From Bos javanicus (Eukaryota > Chordata > Mammalia > Artiodactyla > Bovidae), in assembly GCF_032452875.1 (NCBI RefSeq), contig NC_083883.1, positions 53,814,698-53,878,697 on the forward strand: a DNA stretch of 64,000 nucleotides, written 5' to 3'. Shown piece by piece: positions 52,641-63,254 of this stretch. Within the stretch, counting starts at the first letter, position 1, and each line of letters starts with the position of its first letter. The notes under the pieces are model-generated. The model saw only the letters and a program-made list of their open reading frames with translations. It had not been told where the DNA came from and searched no databases. The translations under genes were made by a program, and so were the position numbers.

Positions 52641-53211
52641 GCCTGCTGCAGATATCAGGATGTAAGAGAGACTGGGAATGGTGTGTATTTGTGTGTTTAG
52701 AACCCCTGAAGCCAGCTCCACCCATGAGCTCCCCATCTACAAGAGACAAACTAAAGATTCCTTTTTTCGCCCCCTTAACCTGGTAGGAGTTTTTGTCAGT
52801 TTGAGAGTCCTGACCAGTGAGGATGCTATTAACATTTTCTTCCCTGAAATGTCTTCTTGCAAAACGGTCTCACTTAGCACTGGCTGTTCCCACGTTGAAG
52901 TGCTCTTCTCCCCACAGAGTCTCAGTTTTGTTGTGGTCTTCCTGAACTCCCTATTTAAATGACCTGTTTCCTCCCCGTCTTTAGCCTCCTCTCCTGTTTT
53001 ATTATATTTTCCCCATAGCATGCATCACAATTTTACAGACTATGCATTTTAATTCTTTTTGTTTTCAAAGTCCATACTCTCTCCACTAGAATGGAAGTTG
53101 CATGAAGACAGGAATTTTTGATTTGTTTTTCCTGGTGGATCCCCAGTTCCCAGACCAGCATTGTTTCATTGGCATGTAATATGAAGCCACAAATGTAATA
53201 GTAACCTTAAG
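52641..53211. other. unassigned; possible L2 trace at 53085-53200
   Basis: actagaatggaagttgcatg and tcccagttcccagaccagc fit an L2 end loosely. The rest is unassigned. Confidence 0.4.
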
Positions 53212-53219
53212 AAGCTGAT

Positions 53220-53503
53220 AAGAGGTGGGGATGATTTGGGAGAATGCCATTGAAATATGTATAATATCATATATGAAACGAGTCGCCAGTCCAGGTTCGA
53301 TGCACGATACTGGATGCTTGGGGCTGGTGCACCGGGACGACCCAGAGGGATGGTATGGGGAGGGAGGAGGGAGGAGGGTTCAGGATGGGGAACACATGTA
53401 TACCTGTGGCAGATTCATTTTGATATATGGCAAAACCAATACAATACTGTAAAGTTAAATAAAATTAAATTAAAAAAAAACTAATGTGCATAAAAAAAAA
53501 AAA
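53220..53503 (+). mobile_element. young artiodactyl L1, heavily 5'-truncated
   Basis: L1 3' UTR end: gggagaatgccattgaaat, atatatgaaacgagtcgcc, acgatactggatgcttggg, the G-rich 53357-53378, atgtatacctgtggcag, and a two-part poly-A ending 53503. Flanked by aagctgat at 53212-53219 and 53504-53511. CpGs such as gaaacgagtcgcc remain, so it looks recent. Confidence 0.93.
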
Positions 53504-53511
53504 AAGCTGAT

Positions 53512-54777
53512 GATTACTGTCTTAGCATGGGCCTACACAGGGCCTAGGCTATAGTGTCCTTTAATGTGTATTTGGTGAAAGACGGATGTAGCATCTGAAA
53601 AATGAATAAATACTCCTTCTCTGGAGGTTAGAATGCCCATAATACAATTCGCAGGGAAAGTGATGCTATTGGCATCAATGGAAGAGTAAAAATTCTGGCT
53701 GGTGGGGCCAGAGGATGAGGTTCTGTTTCTGGATCCATCATCTAGCAAGAGAAAGAACAGCTGAGCTGGAGAAAATTCAGAAACTCATTCTAATGTAACA
53801 TAGCCATCGTGGTTAAGGTCCAGGGCTTTTAAAAAACAAAATGGCACCCAATTTCTTTACATGAAAATGCTATAATGTATTTTTAATTGGATGAGTTCTC
53901 TAAAGGAGATGAAAGGGAAGTGGCTGCCTGCCAGTGTTAAGTGTCTCAAAATGGGTCTCAAAATCAATTAAAGCTAAAACTAATTAGCAGAGGAATTAAT
54001 TGAAAGAGAGATTTAAAAAATTCTGTTGGTTTCCAAACTACCTTATGAACAAAATTCAGTTTGTGGCTCCAATTTAAATCAATACAAACTGAACATGCTT
54101 CTCGAAAGTCGGGTTGCCAGGACTGGAATGATGATCTGCTTTTAGGGCAGCTGGCTAATGGACCTGACATTTTACAAGCATGGCACTTACACGCAGTGTG
54201 GTGCCACACGAGGAGACGGGAAACGCCAGCATCGGTGCCACTCGGAAGACTGTCACAGAAATCCGTCACCCTCATCTGCATTGGCTGACCTTCATATCAA
54301 TAGCTCTTAACCAAGGAAGAATTATCTTTCACTCCTGCAATCAAGCACTTCAGTGCAAAGCAATCTCCATTTATTTGCGCCAATTTTCCTAAATTACTTG
54401 AGTGTGGCTGAAAAAATGCAAGAAGTGGACTCAAATCGTCTTTCTGATGTCTTTCCTCGACATTCCCCCTCCCACACCCACAATGATTGGATACTCTTAC
54501 AAATTTATGGTTTTGACTTTAGAAGACAGCACTGGGTGGGACATGACCCTTGATTAGGACAACTGCAGCTCTAGGTTTTCCTTTGATGGTTCTCATCCCT
54601 TAGGTTTTCCTGAAAGTGCTCCTGACTTGTGTTCTTCCTCATTTCTTTAGAAATCTACTTCTCCCAATCTCCTTGCAGACTGATGCTCCTCTCCTCATCC
54701 TGTTTATTTACAAGTGATACAGGTGATCATTTAAAATAAACAAGATGAGGAGGTGATATTTGGGGGCCCTTCCTGTC
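53512..54777. other. repeat-poor AT-rich block, candidate conserved noncoding element
   Basis: After a possible L2 end (53515-53610) there is no recognised transposon for about 1.1 kb. 53940-54010 holds clustered homeodomain-type words (aaaactaattagcag, gaattaattgaaag). 54180-54260 keeps several CpGs (cacacgaggagacggg). Open frames there overlap in several phases and none has a domain. This assignment is inference from composition. Confidence 0.4.
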
Positions 54778-54860
54778 AATATATGCCAAGCATTGGACTA
54801 AGCACTTTATATGAGTTATCTCAGAGCCTCCATTTATGGAGAGCCACTGTGTGCAAGGCA
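54778..54860 (-). mobile_element. MIR-like fragment
   Basis: atatgccaagcattggac, taagcactttatatgag and ttatctcagagcc are the antisense MIR core. Confidence 0.5.
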
Positions 54861-55114
54861 TGTTGTTGTTTAGTAGATAAGTCGACGTGAGTTTCTAGGC
54901 AAGAGTACTGGAGTGGGTCTGCTGGTGGCTCAGTGATTAAGAATCTGCCTGACAATGCAGGAGACAAAGGTTTGACCCCTGGGCAGAGAAGTAAATGGCA
55001 ACCCACTCCAGTGTTCTTGCCTGGGAAATCCCATGGACAGAGAAGCCTGGCGGGCTACAGTCCACTGGGTCACAAAGAGTCAGACACAACTTAGAGACTA
55101 AACAACAACAAGTC
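54861..55114 (+). mobile_element. Bov-tA SINE with an inverted second tail
   Basis: A sense Bov-tA (about 54918-55110, tggtggctcagtgattaag to actaaacaacaacaa) is preceded by an inverted, internally deleted tail (tgttgttgtttagtagataa to gtactggagtgggt). One perfect 11-bp duplication tgtgcaaggca (54850-54860 and 55115-55125) surrounds both halves. Confidence 0.88.
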
Positions 55115-55125
55115 TGTGCAAGGCA

Positions 55126-55720
55126 CCACTGTAGGCACTGGGGACATAGTCTTGAACAAATGGACAAAAATTCTCCCCCTCATGGAGCTTACATGCTAGT
55201 GGGAGAGGCAGGAAATGAATGTAATATATTAGGACTATATTCAGATTGTCGGGAAGGGGTCAGCACTAAGGAGAATGGAGGAGGACAAAGAATTGGAAGT
55301 ATCGTTTGGGGGAGGTGAGTGGATTGAGGTCCTAGATGGGTAGCTACAAGAGGCTTTCTGTGAACATGAGAGCTGAGTCAAGACCTGAAGGATGTGAATG
55401 ATTAACTACATGGATGACTGAGGGCAGGGTACCCAGGTAAAGGGAAAAACATGTGCCAAGGTCTGAAATCAGGAGCATCCTTGAGTGTTTGCAGAACAGC
55501 AAAGAGGAGCATGCAGCTGGAAAGGATTCACAAAGGAAGAGTGTGCGGGACAGTGAGGGGTCATGGGAGCATGTGGACTTGGTGGGCTGGGAACCACTTC
55601 AGCACTCCGAGCAGGGAGCAGCATGGCCTGACTTAAGGTTCCACAAGGTCACAGTCTGTATCATGAAGAATGTGGCGAAGAGCGTCAATACAGGTGGATA
55701 TTGTATTTGATCATTACAAT
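55126..55720. repeat. old mammal-wide repeat, unnamed
   Basis: gtaggcactggggacatag, ctcatggagcttacatgc, tgagtcaagacctgaagg and acatgtgccaaggtctg fit a widespread old repeat related to the block at 24200-24560. Family not named. Confidence 0.4.
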
Positions 55721-55800
55721 GATCCCTTGAGGTCATCACTGCTATTGCCCTATTTCACAGATGAGTGTTTTGTAAATACTAACTAAAAAGGAAAACCATG

Positions 55801-56081
55801 GGGCTTCTCTGGTGATCCAATGTTTAAGAATTCACCTGCCAATGCAAGAGACATGAATTCAATCCCTGGTCTGGGAAGATTCCATACACCCCAGAGCAAC
55901 TAAGCCCATGTACCACAACTATTGAAGTCTGTGAGTCCTGAAGCCTGTGCTCTGCAACAAGAGAAGCCAGAACAGTAAGAAGCCCATGTACTGCAACAAC
56001 AGAGTAGTTCCTGCTCCCTGCAACTAGAGTAAGCCCTTGCAGCAACAAAGACCCAGTGTAGTGGGAAAAAAAACAAAAAAT
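55801..56081 (+). mobile_element. CHR-type tRNA-Glu SINE, long body
   Basis: gggcttctctggtgatcc head, tcaatccctggtctggg, body and (A)n-rich tail gggaaaaaaaacaaaaaa. A perfect 10-bp duplication gaaaaccatg lies at 55791-55800 and 56082-56091. Confidence 0.95.
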
Positions 56082-56112
56082 GAAAACCATGACACTCATG
56101 CAGATAGGTTGT

Positions 56113-56275
56113 GGTACTCAGTCATTCAGTTGTGCCCGACTCTGCAAACTTTTGGACTGTAGCCCATCAGGCTCCTCTGTCCATTTTTCAAGCAAGAATA
56201 CTGGAGTGTGTTGCCATTTCCTCCTCCAGGGGTCTTCTGCATCTCTTGCATTGCAAGTGGATTCTTTAACTACTG
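56113..56275 (-). mobile_element. Bov-tA SINE with internal deletions
   Basis: Reverse copy, gtactcagtcattcagttg to ggattctttaactactgc. The segment between tccaggggtcttc and the B-box region is missing. Confidence 0.88.
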
Positions 56276-56639
56276 CATTTTATATCATTAAGATACAAAA
56301 CAAACAAATAACCCCAAAATGTTAAATTCACTCAGAATGAGTGAACCAAACAAATGTTAAGAGGTCAGAGAACAAGCACATTTGTAGCTCAAGAATGTTG
56401 GAATGAATAGCAGATGAAGGAAAAACTGGCTTCTTCCACAATGGGCCAAGAAAGATCAGGATACCTCTACCAGCACAGCACAGAGCATGACTTGCATGTC
56501 TACTGACGAGCAATATTTTGCATCACTATTGGTTGTTTGCAACTTACATGAGATCAGAATCAGGTTAACTAGAGATGTGTCTTCTAGACAGTATATAACT
56601 TTGGGAAAAAGAATGCACACTTTTTTCTCCTTAGAGGAA

Positions 56640-57000
56640 AAAATAATCTAAGGCTTAGAGAGGTTAAGTGAAAGAAAGAAAGAAAGAAAGAAAGAAAAAA
56701 GTGAAGTTGCTCAGTCGTGTCTGACTCTTTGCGACCCCATGGACTGTAGCCTACCAGGCTCCTCCGTCCATGGGATTCTCCAGGCAAGAGTACTGGAGTG
56801 GGTTGCCATTTCCTTCTCCAGGGGATCTTCCCATCCCAGGGATTGAACCCAGGTCTCCCACATTGGTGGCAGACACTTTAACCTCTGAGCCACCAGGGAA
56901 GCCCTAGAGAGGTTAAGAAACATACTAAGCTCACTGAGCAACTCTGCAGCTGGGGTCTGAATCCAGCTCTTTCTAACTCTCAAGCTGGTGCCCCCTACAT
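56640..57000 (-). mobile_element. MIR SINE, split by Bov-tA
   Basis: ctaaggcttagagaggttaag at the left; after the SINE: ctgcagctggggtctgaatc and cagctctttctaactctc. Confidence 0.7.
56669..56904 (-). mobile_element. Bov-tA SINE with (GAAA)n tail
   Basis: Reverse copy very close to consensus. Its A-rich end has become about eight GAAA units (56668-56698). A perfect 13-bp duplication tagagaggttaag lies at 56656-56668 and 56905-56917. Confidence 0.97.
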
Positions 57001-57609
57001 CCCACACTGACCAAGAAGATGCCTAGTGATTCAGAAAGAGTCCTGAGAAGATATTTTCAGAGATTTGGAGGGCAGTAAAACTTGGTTATATAAGCAAGGC
57101 TTTTAAAAAGAAATGCGTAGCTTAATATCTAAATCAACAAATATTTCAAGAATGTCTTCTCTGTGCAAAGCATGGAAATAGGGCATGGGGGACCCAAAGA
57201 TAAATAAGAAATAGCTTCCAATGAGCCAGCAATTTAATGATGCAAAAAGCAACTCTGGCACAATTGAGATGTTTATAATGCACTGAATGTATTCATCCAA
57301 CGCACTGATGGAAGACCCTTCAACCTTCCCTCACATCCCTGTTGTTTCCAGCTACATATTCAGTAACAAGAGGAATAAAACATCCAGATACTTAAATGTG
57401 TCCATTGCCCTGCAGAATTCCACAGAATACTACAGCTGGGAAAATTCACAGTGAAGTGTGCTGGGACTGATGCTTAAAATAGCTGGATAAGGAAGACAGG
57501 TATCTTGTGCATATTTGCATCCCAATTTGAGAGGTGTTTTATTAACCATGGTAAGAAGTTAAGGGCTTATGGGCAACTTGTGGAAGGAGGGAAGACTGTA
57601 TTTTTTGAG
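57001..57609. other. no clear feature
   Basis: 57125-57300 has traces of an old repeat (tctctgtgcaaagcatgg, gacccaaagataaataag). The rest is unassigned. Confidence 0.35.
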
Positions 57610-57730
57610 AAAACCCATTGCTGCTTGTGATGGTAAATTTCATGTGTCAATTGATGAAGGCCATGCTGGGATGGGAGGGCTGATATTTGGTTAAACATTA
57701 TTCTGAGTGTTTCTATGAGAGTGGTTTTCG

Positions 57731-59976
57731 ATGAATTCAACACAATAAAGGACCGAAATGATATGGACCTAACAGAAGCAGAAGATGTTAAGAAGAAGTG
57801 GCAAGAATACACAGAAGAACTATACAAAAAAGACCTTAAAGACCCAGATAACGACAATAGTGTGATCACTTACCTAGAGCCAGACATCCTGCAGTGTGAA
57901 GTCAAGTGGGCTTTAGGAAGCATCACTATGAACAAAGCTAGTGGAGGTGATGGAGCTCAGCTATTTCAAATCCTAAAAGATGATGCTGTGAAAGTGCTGC
58001 ATTCAATATGTCAGCAAATTTGGAACACTCAACAATGGCCACAGGACTGGACAATGTCATTTTTCATCCCAAAGAAGGGCAATGCTAAAAAATGTTCAAA
58101 CTACCGCACAATTGCACTCATTTCATATGCTAGCAAATTAATACTCAAAATTCTCAAACCAAGCCTTAAATAGTACATGAACCGAGAACTTCCTGATGTT
58201 GAAGCTCATTTTAGAAAAGGCAGAGGGACCAGAGATCAAATTGCCAGCATTCATTGAATCATTGAAAAAGCAAGAGAATTCCAGAAAAACATCTATTTCT
58301 GTTTCATTGACTACAATAAAGACTTTGACTGTGTGGATCACATCAAACTGTAGAAAATTCTTAAAGAGATGGGAATATTAGGCTGCCTTACTTGCTTCCT
58401 GAGGAACCTGTATGCAGATCGAGAAGCAACAATTAGAACTGGACATGGAAAAACTGACTGGTTCTAAATTGGGAAAGGAGTACATCAAGGCTGTACATTG
58501 TCACCCTGCTTATTTAATTTCTATGCAAAGTACATCATGTGAAATGCCAGGCTGGATGAAGCACAAGCTGCAATCAAGATTGATGAGGAAAATATCAATA
58601 ACCTCAGATATGCAAATGACACCACCCTCATGGCAGAAAGTGTAGAGGAACTAAAGAGCCTCTTCAGATCAGATCAGTCGCTCAGTTGTGTCCGACTCTT
58701 TGCGACCCCATGAATCGCAGCATGCCAGGCCTCCCTGTCCATCACCAACTCCCGGAGTTCACTCAGACTCACGTCCATCGAGTCAGTGATGCCATCCAGC
58801 CATCTCATCCTCTGTCGTCCCCTTCTCCTCCTGCCCCCAATCCCTCCCAGCATCAGTCTTTTCCAATGAGTCAACTCTTCGCATGAGGTGGCCAAAGTAC
58901 TGAAGTTTCAGCTTTAGCATCATTCCTTCCAAAGAAATCCCAGGGTTGATCTCCTTCAGAATGGACTGGTTGGATCTCCTTGCAGTCCAAGGGACTCTCA
59001 AGAGTCTTCTCCAACACCACAAATCAAAAGCATCAATTCTTCGGCGCTCAGCCTTCTTCACAGTCCAACTCTCATATCCATACAGGACCACAGGAAAAAC
59101 CATAGCCTTGACTAGACGAACCTTTGTTGGTAAAGTAATGTCTCTGCTTTTGAATATGCTATCTAGGTTGGTCATAACTTTCCTTCCAAGGAGTAAGCGT
59201 CTTTTAATTTCATGGCTGCAGTCACCATCTGCAGTGATTTTGGAGCCTAGAAAAATAAAGTCGGACACTGTTTTCAGTGAAAGAGGACAGTGAAAAAGCT
59301 GGCTTAAAAGTCAACATTAAAAAAACTAAGGTCCCATCACTTCATGGCAAGTAGATGGGGAAACAATGGAAACAGTTGCAGACTTTATTTTCTTGGGCTC
59401 CAAGAAAATCACTGCATATGGTGACTGTAGCCATGAAATTAAAAGGTGCTCACTCCTTGGAAGAAAAGCTATGACCAACCGAGGCAGTGTATTAAAAATA
59501 AGAGACATTACTTTGCCAACAAAGGTCTGTCTAGTCAAAGCTATGGTTTTTCCAGTAGTTATGTATGGATGTAAGAGTTGGGCCATAAAGAAGGCTGAGC
59601 ACTGAAGAATTGATAACTTTGAACTATGGTGTTGGGAGAAGACTTTTGAGAGTCACTTAGACTGTAAGGAGATCAAACCAATCAATTCTAAAGGAAATCA
59701 ATCCTGAATATTCATTGGTGGGACTGATGCTGAGGCTGAAGCCTCAATACTTTGGCCACCTGATACAAAAGAGCCGACTCACTGGAGAAGACCCTGATGC
59801 TGGGAAAGAATGAAGGCAGGAGAAGAAGGGGACGACTAAGGATGAGATGGTTGGATGGCATCTCTGACTCAGTGCACATGTGTTTGAGCAAGCTCCAGGA
59901 GATAGTGAAGGACATGAAGCCTGGCACGCTGCAGTCCACAGGGTTGTAAAGAGTCAGACATGACTGAGTAACTGAA
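57731..59976 (+). mobile_element. older BovB LINE fragment, RT region to 3' end, split
   Basis: The 57731-58662 piece encodes the N-terminal RT fingers (MNKASGGDGAQLFQILKDD, then QDWTMSFFIPKKGNAK and NYRTIALIS). Further on the frame breaks repeatedly. The active-site motif reads YAND (58609-58620) instead of YADD. After an inverted BovB insertion it resumes at 59275 (gtgaaagaggacagtg) and ends in acaacaac. Together it spans more of ORF2 than any other copy here. Confidence 0.93.
58663..59274 (-). mobile_element. younger BovB LINE 3' fragment, inverted in older BovB
   Basis: Starts ttcagatcagatcagtcgc and ends aaagtcggacactgtttt. The minus-strand reading frame (MSDFIFLGSKITADGDCSHE to EGMMLKLKLQ) is open for 161 codons until a frameshift at LEKTDAGRDWG. 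Younger subfamily signature. Confidence 0.95.
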
Positions 59977-60350
59977 CAACAACACTTAAATTGACAGGCT
60001 GTGTAAAGCAGATTGCCACCTCAATGTGGATGGGCCCTTCCCAATCAGTTGAAGGCTGGAACAAAGTGCAAAGAGCTGACTCTTCTCTAAATCAGAGGAA
60101 ATTCCTCCTGCCTGCCTGCCTTTCCTTTAGACTTAAACTGAAACATTAGCTCTCCCTGGGTCTTGAGTCTACCAACCTTTGGGTTGAAACTATACCATTG
60201 TCTTTGTTGAGTCTCCAACTTGCTGACTCACCCTGCTGATCTTGGGACTTGTCAGTTCCATAAGCATGTGAGCCAATGCCTTATAATAAATCTCTTTCTA
60301 TAAATATTTATATTTTATTGGTTCTGTTTCTCTGGACAACCCTAACACAC

Positions 60351-60837
60351 AGCTCCACACAATCTAATTTCCCTCCCCTCCTGTGCCTAATATATAGTAG
60401 ATACTTAATTCATATTCATGGGATACTTAATTTGCTGAGGGTCTAAAGTGGTTCAAGCACTGATTTTTTGACTGCCCTTTTCTCCTCCTCACCATTCAGA
60501 GAATGAGAACAAGAGCATCTCCTAAGGGACAATAGCAGTTGGAAGTTTTGAATGTCTATGCTGTGTGTGTGTACGTGGTTTTTTTTTTTTTCCCTCTTCA
60601 AATTGCTTCTTTTTTTATTTCATAAAGAATCCAATCTCTCTCTTTTTACCACTGATCATGTTCATCTATGAATTCCAATAAAAATAAGAGCCTTGTTGAT
60701 TTTCCCTTTATTGGTTTCTGGGTAGTGGAATCTTTACATCTTTCCCACATTGGCCCTGAAGATTGATCTGGTTACCTGCCCAACTAGGAGAATGCTGCTT
60801 CCCACCATGGGTTGCATATGTGGGTCTCTCCTGATAT
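60351..60837. other. no clear feature
   Basis: A possible L2 end trace at 60380-60430 (gcctaatatatagtagatac), a poly-T run near 60580; otherwise unassigned. Confidence 0.4.
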
Positions 60838-61040
60838 GGGCTTCTCCAGTGGTTCAGCTGGTAAAGAATCTGCCTGTAATGTGGGAGACCTGGGTTTGAT
60901 CCCTGGGTTGGGAAGATTCCCTGGAAAAGGGAAAGGCTACCCACTCCAGTATCATGGCCTGGAGAATGCCATGGACTGTGTAGTCCATGAGGTTGCAAAG
61001 AGTCAGACACTTTTTTTGACTTTTACTTTCCCTTTCCTGT
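60838..61040 (+). mobile_element. Bov-tA SINE
   Basis: gggcttctccagtggttcagc head to gttgcaaagagtcagacac, then a (T)n-actttc tail. About 18 bases are missing around atggactgtgtagtcc. Confidence 0.9.
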
Positions 61041-61573
61041 TATTGTGCATCCTTTAGGGTGCTTTTAACTATTGGCAACAAGAAATGTAACTCAAAGTGT
61101 GTAAACAGGAAGGACATTTGTCATCTCCCCTCTATCATGGATTCTGAAGATGGGATGAATCCAGGGTTGGCTCATTTGCTCAACACCACCAACAAAAGAT
61201 CCAGGTCTTCTGTGTCACTGTATTTGACATGGTGGATTCTACTTGGGGTCACATATTGGCTAAAAGAGTTCCTGCCTTTGTCTGCAGACATGGCATACAG
61301 CAAGAAGAGGAACATTTTCTCCCATCAGCTCTCTTTATTTCTAAGGACACCTTTCCCGGAAGCCACATAGAAATCTTTCTTTTACATATTATTGGCCAGA
61401 AGAAGGTCAATGCCATTTCTAAACCAATACCTGGGCAAGAGGACAGAGAAACCTCCTTGACTAGCTCAGGAAGATGAACTTCTCTCTTTGGAATATTGGA
61501 ATGGGTCCAGGCTCACCAGATGATATGACTACTCTACAGAATTTTGATATAATCATCAACTAGGATCAAAGAA
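61041..61573. other. possible old repeat, not identified
   Basis: gcaacaagaaatgtaactc, tgaatccagggttggctc, and attattggccagaagaagg follow an old mammalian repeat I recognise in outline but cannot name. Confidence 0.35.
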
Positions 61574-61784
61574 TAGACTTGTGGTTCAGTGGAAAAGAAT
61601 CCACCTGCAATGCAGGAGTGGTGGGTTTGATCCTTGGGTGGGGAAGATCCTCTGGAGAAGGAAATGGCAACCCACTCAGTATCCTTGCCTGGAAAATCCC
61701 ATGAACAGAGGAGCCTCGTGGGTTGCAGTCCATGGGGTTGCAAACAGTCAGACAAGACTAAGCCACTAAACAACAACAACAACA
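61574..61784 (+). mobile_element. Bov-tA SINE
   Basis: Sense copy with a slightly truncated head (tagacttgtggttcagtgg) and an acaacaacaacaac tail. A perfect 11-bp duplication ggatcaaagaa lies at 61563-61573 and 61785-61795. Confidence 0.96.
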
Positions 61785-61795
61785 GGATCAAAGAA

Positions 61796-62267
61796 AAGAG
61801 GGAGATAACCATTAGGTAGATAATCAAGAGTGACAGCCACAAGCAGTCCTGAAACAAATTTCTCAGATGGAGAAGGCCATTTCTTTCTTACATCTAGCTG
61901 CTTGCTAGAGAGGTAGAAAAGGAATAAGGGAAAAGAACTTTAGGGATGTCTAGACCTGTGCATACATCTAGACTCAGCTTTAAGTCTTGACAACATATAA
62001 AACTGATTGAGGAAAAATAGTATTTGTAAAATAGAACCCTAAACATATTTTCCTCCCTAAAGACTGAACTATTAAACTATTGCCAAGTCAAAAAAAATTC
62101 AGATTCTTTTCCACTAGGGATGCTTCCAATACCATTTTCTCCCTCTCTTCCCCTAGACAATCTACGTACTCTGGACAGAGACCAAGAGACAAAATACAGC
62201 ATCTGTCTGTACCATATTTATTCTTTCCCAAATTACACATCAAACACTTGTGCTAGACACAAATAAT
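61796..62267. other. no recognised feature
   Basis: Unassigned sequence. Confidence 0.4.
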
Positions 62268-62362
62268 AAGAGTTAACATTTATTAGGCACTTACTCTGTG
62301 CTAAATGCTTGGTATGTGTCATCTCATTTAATTGTCTAACAACCTGTGAAGTTGCTAATTGT
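62268..62362 (-). mobile_element. MIR fragment
   Basis: acatttattaggcacttactc, gtgctaaatgcttggtatg and catctcatttaattgtc are the antisense MIR core. Confidence 0.7.
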
Positions 62363-62748
62363 GGTGGATGTTTGTTGTTTTGCCCACTTGGCATGTATTC
62401 TCACCTCATGCTGATAAAGCCATCAAATTTTTGACTTGGATAAGATTTCACCCACTGTCCAGACAAGCAACAAACAAAAAATTGGATAAATCAGACTTTA
62501 TCAAAATTATAAACTTCTGTGAATCAAAGGACACTATCAAGAAAGTGAAAAAAACCCTACAGAATGAGAGATGGTATTTATGAATCATATAACTAATAAA
62601 GGTCTAGTATCCAGTTATACTTACAATCCAACAAAATGATAAACAAGCAAATTTTAAAAAAATGGGGAAGGGTTTGAGTAGACATTTCTCCAGAGAAGAT
62701 ACACAAATGAACAACAAACACATAAAAGGTATTGGACATTATTAGTCA

Positions 62749-62970
62749 CTGTTGTTGCTGTTTAGTTGCTAAGTTGTGTCCAACTCTTTTGCGACCCCAT
62801 GAACTGCAGCCCACCAGGCTCCTCTGTCCATGCGCTTTCCCAGTCAAGAATACTAGAACGGGTAGCCATTCCTTCTCCAGGGAATCTTCCCAACTCAGGG
62901 ATCAAACCTGAGTCTCTTGCATTAGCAGGTAGATTCTTTACTACCTGTAATGAAGCCACCAGGGAAGCCA
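62749..62970 (-). mobile_element. Bov-tA SINE
   Basis: Reverse full-length copy with a gttgttgctgtttagttgc tail. A short duplication tagtca flanks it (62743-62748 and 62972-62977). Confidence 0.93.
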
Positions 62971-62982
62971 CTAGTCATTATT

Positions 62983-63254
62983 TGCTGCTGCTGCTAAGTC
63001 ACTTCAGTCGTGTCCGACTCTGCGACATCACGGACTGCAGCCTACCAGGCTTCACCGTCCATGGGATTCTGCAGGCAAGAACACTGGAGTGAGTTGCCAT
63101 TTCCTTCTCCAATGCATGAAAGTGGAAAGCGAAAGTGAAGTCCCTCAGTCGTGTCTGACTCTTAGCGACCCCATGGACTGCAGCCTATCAGGCTCCTCCA
63201 TCCATGGGATTTTCCAGGCAACAGTACTGGAGTGGGGTGCCATTGCCTTCTCCC
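62983..63254 (-). mobile_element. BOV-A2 dimeric SINE
   Basis: Reverse dimer with gctgctgctgctaag at the left. A perfect 10-bp duplication agtcattatt lies at 62973-62982 and 63255-63264; this overlaps the right flank of the Bov-tA, so it came later. Confidence 0.96.

Larger units (their letters stand above)
57610..60350 (+). mobile_element. old LTR-like repeat (same family as 10579-10992), split by BovB
   Basis: Left part 57620-57730: gtgatggtaaatttcatg, gatatttggttaaacatta. Right part 59977-60350: gtgtaaagcagattgccacc, cttgggacttgtcagttcc, tggttctgtttctctggac. Both halves align in order with 10579-10992. Confidence 0.75.

Noticed and set aside
57715..58173. 152-codon frame that looks like a real reverse-transcriptase gene
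   Set aside because: It is part of a BovB copy with multiple stops, a YAND active site and an insertion; not a host gene.
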